Shown here: positions 1 to 6,760 of the stretch, in pieces
How the letters are laid out: every line of letters starts with the position of its first letter
How positions within the stretch are numbered: position 1 is the stretch's first letter
NCBI GenBank assembly: GCA_900768725.1
Contig: CAAGDU010000195.1
Location: forward strand, 1-21,113
From: Bacteroidales bacterium
Lineage (GTDB): Bacteria; Bacteroidota; Bacteroidia; Bacteroidales; Paludibacteraceae
Length of the DNA: 21,113 bases
Reading direction: 5' to 3'
Translations under genes and position numbers: made by a program
Notes under the pieces: model-generated
What the model was told of the DNA's origin: nothing
Databases searched by the model: none
Seen by the model: only the letters and a program-made list of their open reading frames with translations

Positions 1-39
1 CCCCTACCCCCTCCCCGCAAGCGGGGCGGGGGAGTTAGA
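1..39. repeat. GC-rich palindromic repeat (C-rich/G-rich hairpin), cut by window edge
   Basis: A run of C-rich sequence is followed after a two-base AA turn by its G-rich complement (CTCCCCGC then GCGGGG). Similar C-rich/G-rich hairpins occur at 18066-18108 (inside the LD-carboxypeptidase gene) and 19743-19776 (between genes), so this looks like one copy of a dispersed family. The left end may be cut by the window. No gene is visible upstream of 218. Confidence 0.6.
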
Positions 40-53
40 GGTTGTCGTCCCAC

Positions 54-110
54 ATACGTAGGGGCGAGCCCCTACGCTGTTTTATGTCGCCCCTTCGGGG
101 CTTGCATTTG
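54..110. repeat. Dispersed structured repeat A, copy 1
   Basis: Two hairpins in series. The first has an 8-bp stem at 57-64/69-76 with loop CGAG. The second is GCCCC-TTC-GGGGC at 89-101. The same arrangement recurs at 1666-1758 and 12042-12133. This copy lacks the extra first hairpin (GCCCT-TAC-AGGGC) seen in the other two. Stem bases differ between copies in a compensatory way, so pairing is kept. Confidence 0.8.
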
Positions 111-217
111 ATAAAGAATTTGGGTCAACTTGTATATCATTACCTTAATTTATTACCAAAAACTAAATTAGTCTTTGATGGGTGATATTCCTAACCCACG
201 CTAAATAGTTGATAATT

Positions 218-1144
218 ATGGATATAGAATTTTTGCTTATAATTACCCTTCCATTCTTGATTTTATTCGATGCTTTCTTTATCTACAGAGAGGACAAGTT
301 CATGAAAAGTGAAGACGAGAAAGATGCAGAGAAGGGTAAGTTGGCATTGTATAAATGGATTATTGTGGTTGGGCTTATCTTTGTACTATCCGCGGCAATA
401 GTGCTATTTCTTGCTTATGGGTTGCACGTGGACTTATTTTTTGACTTTGGGCGTGGCTCCCATAAGCGTCACTCTGTCGGTTTTGACATAGCAGGCATTT
501 TGTTATTCATTGCTGTTTGGGTATATGCCATTTATACGTTGATAGAATTTTTCGCCAAGCGGCATGCGCCGAAAGTAGTGCCGATTTTGTTTGGCTTAGC
601 CATAGTATCTCTTGTTGTCGGTTTTTATAGCAAGTACCCTGATGCAGCGCAGAGAAAACAGCTGCTGGAAGAAGCGCAAAAAGCAGCACAACACAAAGCG
701 GGAATGGACAAGGTGCATGATTTGGGGAAAGGTATAAAATATCAAGGCAATTTGTCCTACGGTGTACCCCACGGGGAAGGGCTGTTGATGGCGCCGGATG
801 GTATGACCTACAAAGGGCATTTTCGAAACGGAGTGCCCGAAGGACATGGTATCTTTACCTTTAAGGACGGCAAGCAGTCTATCGAAGGCAAGTTTCATAA
901 GGGTGAACCTACCGGCGTTTGTACCATACGCTGGCAGACAGACAAGGGAGAGAAACGTTATGTGGGTGAAGTGAAGAATTATAGGATGCATGGAAAAGGG
1001 ACACTCTATGAGGTGGATGGCAAAGTATATGAGGGAGAATTTCGAAAAGGTTTGAAATACGGATACGGAACCTATATCTACCCCGATGGCACTAAGGTGA
1101 AAGGTGTTTGGAGAGATAATAAATTCATAGTAAAAGAAAAATAA
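218..1144 (+). CDS. Membrane protein with C-terminal MORN repeats
   Basis: A 308-residue protein if the ATG at 218 is used; the reading frame also allows a TTG at 209, but the ATG is preferred. Four hydrophobic segments are visible at about residues 4-23, 47-68, 90-112 and 119-137. A charged Ala/Glu/Gln/Lys-rich linker (about 142-165) follows, then five to six MORN-type repeats from about 174 to 299 with the usual Y-x-G-x-(F/W)...G...G-x-G pattern (for example YKGHFRNGVPEGHGIFTF). MORN repeats are known as membrane- or protein-contact modules; the exact role here is unknown. The codon use is clearly AT-richer than that of the genes from 1901 on. The next gene starts 13 bases downstream, so the two are probably cotranscribed. 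Both lie between two copies of repeat A. Confidence 0.85.
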   Translation: MDIEFLLIITLPFLILFDAFFIYREDKFMKSEDEKDAEKGKLALYKWIIVVGLIFVLSAAIVLFLAYGLHVDLFFDFGRGSHKRHSVGFDIAGILLFIAVWVYAIYTLIEFFAKRHAPKVVPILFGLAIVSLVVGFYSKYPDAAQRKQLLEEAQKAAQHKAGMDKVHDLGKGIKYQGNLSYGVPHGEGLLMAPDGMTYKGHFRNGVPEGHGIFTFKDGKQSIEGKFHKGEPTGVCTIRWQTDKGEKRYVGEVKNYRMHGKGTLYEVDGKVYEGEFRKGLKYGYGTYIYPDGTKVKGVWRDNKFIVKEK

Positions 1145-1157
1145 ATACTTTATTTTT

Positions 1158-1559
1158 ATGGAATTAGAAACTATTGAAATTGTTCTGTTAGTCCTCTGTT
1201 CGCTAATGTTTTGCCTCTTTTTAGGCATGGGTCTATGGGCTTTCTTCAAGCGCAATGACGAAAAACAGCAGGCAAAATGTGTGAAAGCATTCAGTCCAAA
1301 AGTGTTTCATCCATCTCGCGTGATGGTTTGCTATGCGCTCTTCTTTTGGGGGCTTGGCTTGGTGTCTATATGGATGGCTTGGTCAACTATATGCAAAGCA
1401 AAAAACTACGAGTTATTCGGCATATCCATGTCGTTTGATGATGTTCTTCTCCTATTGTTTGGAGTGACGCTAATCCCTTTTTGCACTCTATTGTTCTTTT
1501 GGGCGCGGAAGACGAAGGAGGAGCGAGAAGACGAGGAAGATAAGGAGGGCAGGGAGTAA
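1158..1559 (+). CDS. Small three-helix membrane protein, function unknown
   Basis: A 133-residue protein with three hydrophobic segments (about residues 6-30, 55-78 and 94-116) and a strongly acidic and basic tail (about 117-133, rich in Glu, Asp, Lys and Arg). I do not recognise a family. It starts 13 bases after the MORN-repeat gene, has the same AT-richer base use, and is followed by a weak hairpin at 1597-1620. The pair may form a two-gene unit in which both products sit in the inner membrane; that partnership is inferred only from position. Confidence 0.7.
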   Translation: MELETIEIVLLVLCSLMFCLFLGMGLWAFFKRNDEKQQAKCVKAFSPKVFHPSRVMVCYALFFWGLGLVSIWMAWSTICKAKNYELFGISMSFDDVLLLLFGVTLIPFCTLLFFWARKTKEEREDEEDKEGRE

Positions 1560-1596
1560 ATCCCTATATTTTGCAAACGATGCGCGTTTCTCAATG

Positions 1597-1630
1597 TTAG
1601 CGGCAAGAGGTTGTCGCTAATGCTTTTGTG
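1597..1630 (+). terminator. Possible rho-independent terminator after the membrane-protein pair
   Basis: A 10-bp stem (1597-1606 with 1611-1620, one G-T wobble) closes a four-base GAGG loop and is followed by TGCTTTTGTG. The T-tract is weak, so it could also be a simple hairpin repeat. Confidence 0.4.
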
Positions 1631-1665
1631 TAAATAACTCGGCAGTAGCCGTTACATTATTGAGT

Positions 1666-1758
1666 TATGTCGCCCTTACAGGGCTTGCACTGAGGGGTGC
1701 CCCTTTTACATAGGGGCGAGCCCCTATGCTGGTTTATGTCGCCCCTTCGGGGCTTAGC
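1666..1758. repeat. Dispersed structured repeat A, copy 2
   Basis: Three hairpins in series: GCCCT-TAC-AGGGC (1672-1684), an 8-bp stem 1709-1716/1721-1728 with loop CGAG, and GCCCC-TTC-GGGGC (1741-1753). It fills most of the 341-base gap before the isomerase gene. Compared with copy 1, the middle stem has A-T where copy 1 has G-C. Confidence 0.8.
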
Positions 1759-1826
1759 ATTATCAATCTATTGCCCTTTGGGATGATTTCAATTCAACAT
1801 TATTGCCACTAAAAAACTTTGATTTA

Positions 1827-1858
1827 TTTGCATATCTCAGAAAAAAGTAGTATCTTTG
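1827..1858 (+). promoter_or_regulatory. Bacteroidota-type promoter for the peptidyl-prolyl isomerase gene
   Basis: A -33 element TTTG at 1827-1830 is followed after exactly 20 bases by the -7 element TATCTTTG at 1851-1858. The spacer carries CAGAAAAAAGTAG, closely related to the spacer of the other four promoters in the window. Transcription would start near 1863-1866, giving a leader of about 35 bases. Confidence 0.85.
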
Positions 1859-1900
1859 CACGCAAATTGAAAACAAATAGAAAATTAGATTATATTCGCT

Positions 1901-3724
1901 ATGAAAAAAGTACTTTTAGCAATTATGGCAGGCGTAATGAGCCTTGGTGTCAGCGGGCAGGTAACCGCGGGCGAGACGGCTGCGCATGCCACTATGGTGC
2001 GGCCTGGAGACCGCACCTCCATGACAGACGCCGTGCTGATGACTATTGACGGTAAGCCCGTGATGGTTTCGGAGTTTCTCTACATCTACGAGAAGAACAA
2101 CCAAGAGACTACGATAGACCAAAAGTCTATCGAAGAGTATCTGGATTTGTTCATCAACTTCAAACTGAAAGTGGCAGAGGCAGAGGCGCAAGGGATTGAC
2201 ACGACGGAGGCCTTCAAGAAGGAGCTGAAGGGCTATCGCGCGCAGGCTACGCCGAAGTATCTGCGGGATGACGCCGCTATAGACAGTCTTGTGGAGATGA
2301 GTTATGGTCGTATGGCAATGAACCGCCGCGCGGCACATATCGCGATACAATGTCCGATGAATGCACCGGACAGCGTGGTGGAGGCAGCGAAAGCCACTAT
2401 CGAGGACGCTCGCGTGCGGGTAACCACGGGCAAGGCTATCAAGAAAGGCAAGAAGATGGTGCAGCAGCCGAAGGAGGACTTCTTCGCTGTGGCGCGCGAG
2501 GTATCCACCGACCCGGGCGTGCAAGAGACCGGCGGGGAACTGGGATGGATAACGCCTTTCCGCTATATCTACTCGTTTGAGAACGCGGTGTATACCACGC
2601 CCGTGGGCGAGGTAACGGAGGTATTCCGCACGCCGTACGGTTTCCATATCGCACTCGTGGAAGAGGAGCGCGCACACGAGGAGGTGCATGCTTCGCACGT
2701 GATGAAGATGGTGCAGCGCGGGAACGAGGAGCAGAAAGCCGCACAGAAAGCGGTGATTGACTCGATTGCGCTGCTGCTGACGCCGGAGAACTTCGCCGAT
2801 ATGGCTCGCCAACTGTCTGATGATAAGGGGTCTGCCGTGCGCGGTGGCGACCTCGGCTGGTTCGGCAAAGGGATGATGGTGAAGCCGTTTGAGGACACGG
2901 CTTTCGGCATGAACGTAGGCGAGATAAGTGCTCCGTTCGAGAGCAACTTCGGTTGGCATATCATCTACCTGCAAGGCAAGCGCGGTATTCAGCCACTGGA
3001 CAGCATGCGTCAGCAGATACTGCGTCAGGTGCAGCGCGACGAGCGTATGCGCGAGGCAGACGCTTCTTTCGTTCGCAAGACCCGCGCGGAGTACAACCTG
3101 CCGGAGACGATGAGCGACCGCGAGGTGAAGGAGTATGCCGATGCGCACTTGGAAGAGAAATACGAAGACCTGCGTAACCTCGTGCGCGAGTACCACGACG
3201 GTATCTTGCTCTTTGAGGTGTCGCTGCGCGAGGTATGGGACAAGGCAGCGAAAGACACGGTGGGGTTGACCCAGTTCTTCGCGGCGAACAAGAAGAACTA
3301 TCCGTGGGACGCTCCGCGCTACAAAGGATGGGTGCTGCAATGCAAAGACCAAGCAACGCTGAAAGCCGCGAAAGCCATCATCAAGAACGCCGAGCCCGAC
3401 TCCGTGGCTTCGTATCTCAACCAACGGCTGAATATCGACAGCACGACCTATATCAAGTTCCAAAACGGGCTGTGGGAGAAAGGGCAGAACGCTGCAGTGG
3501 ATAAGTACGGCTTCAAGGTGAAAGGGGCTGAGTTTGAGGTCGATAGCCTGCTGCCGAATGTGGTTTGTGTGGGCAAGGTGCTGAAGGCGCCGGAGGAGTA
3601 CACCGACGAGCGCGGGAAGGTAACGACCGACTACCAAGACTACTTGGAGAAACTGTGGATTGAGGCACTGCGCAAGAAGTACGAGGTAGTGGTGAACGAG
3701 GAAGTGATGAAAGCGCTGAAATGA
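1901..3724 (+). CDS. SurA/PpiD-like periplasmic peptidyl-prolyl cis-trans isomerase with two parvulin domains
   Basis: A 607-residue protein with a signal peptide (residues 1 to about 23, Lys-Lys then a hydrophobic core). An N-terminal chaperone-like helical region (about 50-135) includes the INFKLKVAEAEAQGID block typical of SurA-type proteins. Two parvulin rotamase domains follow: about 143-256, containing GGELGW and the closing GFHIALV, and about 262-362, containing GGDLGWFGKG and GWHIIYL. The C-terminal third (about 365-607) is more divergent. Such proteins help outer-membrane proteins fold in the periplasm by isomerising prolyl bonds. It has its own promoter at 1827-1858 and no clear Shine-Dalgarno, as is usual in this phylum. 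In other Bacteroidota it is commonly called simply peptidylprolyl isomerase; a surA symbol would be over-precise. Confidence 0.9.
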   Translation: MKKVLLAIMAGVMSLGVSGQVTAGETAAHATMVRPGDRTSMTDAVLMTIDGKPVMVSEFLYIYEKNNQETTIDQKSIEEYLDLFINFKLKVAEAEAQGIDTTEAFKKELKGYRAQATPKYLRDDAAIDSLVEMSYGRMAMNRRAAHIAIQCPMNAPDSVVEAAKATIEDARVRVTTGKAIKKGKKMVQQPKEDFFAVAREVSTDPGVQETGGELGWITPFRYIYSFENAVYTTPVGEVTEVFRTPYGFHIALVEEERAHEEVHASHVMKMVQRGNEEQKAAQKAVIDSIALLLTPENFADMARQLSDDKGSAVRGGDLGWFGKGMMVKPFEDTAFGMNVGEISAPFESNFGWHIIYLQGKRGIQPLDSMRQQILRQVQRDERMREADASFVRKTRAEYNLPETMSDREVKEYADAHLEEKYEDLRNLVREYHDGILLFEVSLREVWDKAAKDTVGLTQFFAANKKNYPWDAPRYKGWVLQCKDQATLKAAKAIIKNAEPDSVASYLNQRLNIDSTTYIKFQNGLWEKGQNAAVDKYGFKVKGAEFEVDSLLPNVVCVGKVLKAPEEYTDERGKVTTDYQDYLEKLWIEALRKKYEVVVNEEVMKALK

Positions 3725-3887
3725 CCGTCTAACGACTGTCAGACCGCCTTCGGCTGAAAGACCGCTACGCGCTGTCAGACCGATATACTTAAATAGAGTG
3801 GTCAGTGGTTAGCGGCTAAATCAGTCGTTCAGCAAAGCGGTCGGATAGTGAAACGGTCGGACAGCAAAGCGATTTAACATCTTTCTT
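3725..3887. repeat. Intergenic inverted-repeat cluster before gldG
   Basis: CTGTCAGACCG occurs twice (3736-3746 and 3772-3782). A near-perfect inverse of the longer GCTGTCAGACCG (3771-3782) lies at 3854-3865, with 11 of 12 bases matching; CGGTCGGA appears at 3838-3845 and 3854-3861. The whole gap between two genes can therefore fold on itself. No T-tract is present to make it a clear terminator, and no TAnnTTTG promoter is seen for gldG here. Confidence 0.6.
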
Positions 3888-5561
3888 ATGAAGCGTTATT
3901 GGTGGGTCATAGCCGTTGTAAGTGTGGTGCTGCTGAATGTGGCAGCACACTTCTGCGTTTTGCGGCTTGACCTGACCGATGACCAACGATACAGCCTCTC
4001 GGCGGCGACCAAACAGTTGCTGGACGAGTTGGATGCGCCTGTGGAGGTAACGGTCTATCTGACGGGGGACCTCAATCCGTCATTTCAGCGGCTAAAGAAT
4101 GCTACAGCGGAATTGCTGGAGGAGATGGGGGAATTAAGACCCTCTAAATCTCCCTTAAAGGGAGACTTCGCGGACGTTTCTCAGAATGACATTCCCTCGG
4201 AATTAGGACTTGCGCCGATTGTTATTCATGAGCGGGCGCACAATGGGACGACGGTGCAACACACTGTGTATCCCTATGCGTTGGTGCGCTACAAGGGGCG
4301 CACGGCGGTGGTCAGCCTGCTGCAAAACAACCGCGGGATGTCGGGCGAGGAAAACCTGAACGCCAGCATTGAGAACCTTGAGTATGCCTTTGCGGAGGCT
4401 ATACACCACGTGCAACAGACGGAAGTACCGAAAGTGGCGTTTCTGGAAGGGCATGGCGAGTTGCCGGAGCAGAATGTGTACGATATCAGTCTGGCGCTGA
4501 GCAAGTATTTTCAGATTGACCGCGGCGCGTTGGGCAGCGACCCGTATGCGTTGGATGGCTATCAGGCAGTAGTCATCGCCGACCCGCAGATGCCTTTCTC
4601 GGAGGCAGACAAGTACATCCTTGACCATTATATACAGCAGGGCGGCTGCGTCCTGTGGGTGCTGAACGGTGTGCGCTTCTCGGAGGATGTGCTGGCGCAA
4701 GCCGGATACACGCCTGTGTTGCCGCTGGACCTCAACCTGACGGATATGCTATTCCGCTACGGTGTGCGGGTCAATCCTGCGCTGTTGCAGGATGTGCAGT
4801 GTCTGCCTGTACCTGTGAACGTGTCTTCCGACCCGCAGCAACCCAACTTGCAGCCTGTGCCATGGTACTATGCGCCGCTGTTGCTCACCTCGCAAGCGTC
4901 GCCCATCACGCGCAACATCGGGCAGGTGAGCAGTACGTTTGCTTCGCCCGTGGATGTAGTGGGCGGCGAGGACGGAATCCGCAAGGAAGTGCTACTCGCG
5001 ACCTCTACCGCTACGCGGCTTATCCCTACGCCCGCGGAGGTGGACTTAGGCGACCTTAACCCCGACATGAGCACGTTTCGGTATCAGTATGTGCCTGTTG
5101 CTGTGGCGCTGGAAGGACGGTTCCCCTCGGTGTTCGCACACCGTATGGTGCCGGAGGGGATAGATGATTCCGCCGCAGGCAATAGTGTCGGGGGACATTC
5201 GGAAGTGTCTCGGCAAGTGGTCGTGGCTTCGGGCAGCGTGATACGCAACGACATACAGCAGGGAAAGGCATTGCCTGCGGGGTATGACCGCTACTCGGGC
5301 ATGCAGTTTGCCAACCGTGATTTCCTTGCGAATGCAGTGCTGTACCTCACCGACGAGCAGGGTCTGATTCCGCTTCGGCAGAAGACCATCGCCCTGCGTC
5401 TGCTCAACGACCGACGAGCGCACGAGCAACGCACGCAGATGCAACTATTCTCCACGATTACTCCTGTTGCCTTGCTTGCCCTTATCGGACTGATGGTCTT
5501 CTTGATACGGAGATATAAATACATGGGGCCAAGAACCAAGAACCAGGAACAAAGACAATAA
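3888..5561 (+). CDS. gldG: GldG-family ABC-transporter auxiliary (substrate-binding-like) protein
   Basis: A 557-residue protein with an N-terminal membrane anchor (about 5-24). The GldG hallmark RLDLTDDQRYSLSAATKQLL follows (26-45), then a large extracytoplasmic region and a C-terminal transmembrane helix (about 520-542). GldG works with permease GldF and ATPase GldA in the Bacteroidota gliding/secretion-associated ABC transporter; many non-gliding Bacteroidales keep it. No gldF lies next to it here: the upstream neighbour is the isomerase, 163 bases away. Residues about 85-100 are encoded by a palindromic repeat (CCTCTAAATCTCCCTTAAAG and its continuation) in place of the usual segment. The last codons (from about 5525) are encoded by a repeat of the AAGAACCA type also seen between genes. 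The next gene begins 6 bases later, so this is the first gene of a trio. Confidence 0.85.
   Translation: MKRYWWVIAVVSVVLLNVAAHFCVLRLDLTDDQRYSLSAATKQLLDELDAPVEVTVYLTGDLNPSFQRLKNATAELLEEMGELRPSKSPLKGDFADVSQNDIPSELGLAPIVIHERAHNGTTVQHTVYPYALVRYKGRTAVVSLLQNNRGMSGEENLNASIENLEYAFAEAIHHVQQTEVPKVAFLEGHGELPEQNVYDISLALSKYFQIDRGALGSDPYALDGYQAVVIADPQMPFSEADKYILDHYIQQGGCVLWVLNGVRFSEDVLAQAGYTPVLPLDLNLTDMLFRYGVRVNPALLQDVQCLPVPVNVSSDPQQPNLQPVPWYYAPLLLTSQASPITRNIGQVSSTFASPVDVVGGEDGIRKEVLLATSTATRLIPTPAEVDLGDLNPDMSTFRYQYVPVAVALEGRFPSVFAHRMVPEGIDDSAAGNSVGGHSEVSRQVVVASGSVIRNDIQQGKALPAGYDRYSGMQFANRDFLANAVLYLTDEQGLIPLRQKTIALRLLNDRRAHEQRTQMQLFSTITPVALLALIGLMVFLIRRYKYMGPRTKNQEQRQ
4140..4168. repeat. Palindromic repeat inside gldG
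   Basis: CTCCCTT-AAA-GGGAG forms the centre of a palindrome that encodes residues about 85-94 (RPSKSPLKGDF) of GldG in frame. From memory, very similar CTCTAAATCTCCC...GGGAGACTT sequences are common between genes in Bacteroidota; that is recollection, not a search result. The neighbouring residues to about 104 also look unlike GldG. Confidence 0.6.
5525..5558. repeat. AAGAACCA-type tandem repeat forming the gldG 3' end
   Basis: CCAAGAACCAAGAACCAGG is a short tandem array that encodes the last residues of GldG (RTKNQEQRQ). A related array, AATCAAGAACCAAG, lies between genes at 11940-11956. The natural stop of gldG was probably earlier, and the array now supplies the tail. Confidence 0.6.
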
Positions 5562-5567
5562 TACTAT

Positions 5568-6755
5568 ATGAAAAAGACTATTCTTATACTTTTTGCTGCG
5601 TTGGTGGTAGTAGGTTGCGGTCGGACGAGTGAGCCAACGGCTACGGATTATTTGGCTAAGACGGTGCGTGTTGCACAGTCGGAGATACAGCACAATCCGG
5701 AGTTGTGGATGGCAGACTTCCTGAAAGCCCCCAAATGGGACTACACGCAGGGGCTGATTGCCAAGGCTATGCTGGAGACCTACCTCGCTACGGGCGACAG
5801 CGTGTATCTGAACTACGTGCAGGCTTTTGCGGACTATTTCATCCAGCCCGATGGCAATATCAAGACCTATAAATTGGAGACTTACAATATCGACCGCGTG
5901 AACGGCGGTAACTTCCTCTTCCTGCTCGACTCGCTCAACCCGCAGCCGCAGTACAAAGAGGCTATTCGTCTGCTGCGCTCGCAGTTGGCGACCCAGCCGC
6001 GCACCTCGGAAGGCGGGTTCTGGCACAAGAAAGTCTATCCGTGGCAGATGTGGCTCGACGGCTTGTACATGGGTGAGCCTTTTTATGCACACTATGCCGT
6101 ATGGGCAGGCGAAGACACGATTTTCAATGACGTGGTGCGTCAGTTCCGCGTGGTGGACAAGCATACGCTGGATGCGGAGACGAATCTCAACTTCCACGGT
6201 TGGGACGAGAGCCGCCAGCAGGCATGGGCAGACTCGCTGACGGGTTGCAGCCCGCACACATGGGGACGCGCCGAGGGCTGGTACGTGATGGCTATTTGCG
6301 ACGTGCTGGACTACCTGCCTGCCGAGCATGAGGGTCGCACAGAACTGATAGCCATCCTCAACCGCGTATGCGAAGCGCTGTTGCCTCTGCAAGACGCAGA
6401 GACCAAGATGTGGTACCAAGTACCCGACCTGCCCGAGGTAGAAGGTAACTACACCGAGTCCACCTGTTCGGCAATGTTCTGCTACGCGATGGCGAAGGGG
6501 GCGCGCATGGGTTATTTGCCGACGAAGTTCCGCACCATTGCCCGAGAGACCTACGACGGTATATGGAAGAGCGCCGTGGTGGAGAACGAAGAGGGCACCG
6601 TTAGCCTGACACGCTGCTGCGCCGTAGCAGGGTTGGGCGGCAACCCCTACCGTAGCGGTGAGTATGACTACTATATCCACGAACAGATACGCGACAATGA
6701 CCCGAAAGGTATAGGACCGTTTATCCTTGCGGGATTAGAGTTGGCGAAGGAGTAA
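5568..6755 (+). CDS. GH88/GH105-like glycoside hydrolase lipoprotein (unsaturated rhamnogalacturonyl hydrolase type)
   Basis: A 395-residue protein with a lipoprotein signal (hydrophobic stretch ending VVVGC, lipid-anchored Cys17). The rest matches the (alpha/alpha)6-barrel of YteR/YesR-type enzymes. MWLDGLYMGEPFYA (161-174) contains the expected catalytic Asp164, HTWGRAEGWYVMA lies at 230-242, and ESTCSAMFCYAMAKGA is the usual block towards the C-terminus. These enzymes hydrate and remove unsaturated uronic acids from oligosaccharides left by pectin or glycosaminoglycan lyases; the substrate here cannot be told. No SusC/SusD or lyase genes lie nearby, so it is not part of a visible polysaccharide utilisation locus. 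It begins 6 bases after gldG and ends 5 bases before the LysM gene. Confidence 0.85.
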   Translation: MKKTILILFAALVVVGCGRTSEPTATDYLAKTVRVAQSEIQHNPELWMADFLKAPKWDYTQGLIAKAMLETYLATGDSVYLNYVQAFADYFIQPDGNIKTYKLETYNIDRVNGGNFLFLLDSLNPQPQYKEAIRLLRSQLATQPRTSEGGFWHKKVYPWQMWLDGLYMGEPFYAHYAVWAGEDTIFNDVVRQFRVVDKHTLDAETNLNFHGWDESRQQAWADSLTGCSPHTWGRAEGWYVMAICDVLDYLPAEHEGRTELIAILNRVCEALLPLQDAETKMWYQVPDLPEVEGNYTESTCSAMFCYAMAKGARMGYLPTKFRTIARETYDGIWKSAVVENEEGTVSLTRCCAVAGLGGNPYRSGEYDYYIHEQIRDNDPKGIGPFILAGLELAKE

Positions 6756-6760
6756 AGATT

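Noticed and set aside
119..177. Promoter for the MORN-repeat gene (TTTG near 119, TACCTTAA at 141, AGTCTTTG near 170)
   Set aside because: None of the candidates combines a proper TAnnTTTG with a TTG about 20 bases upstream, unlike the five clear promoters.
1916..3637. 573-codon open frame on the minus strand opposite the isomerase gene
   Set aside because: It is a shadow of a GC-richer gene; its translation is Leu/His/Arg-rich with no domain, and the plus-strand protein has a clear signal peptide, two parvulin domains and a promoter.
5445..6680. 411-codon minus-strand frame opposite the glycosidase
   Set aside because: It spans the ends of gldG and the GH88/GH105-like gene, has no recognisable motif and no promoter.
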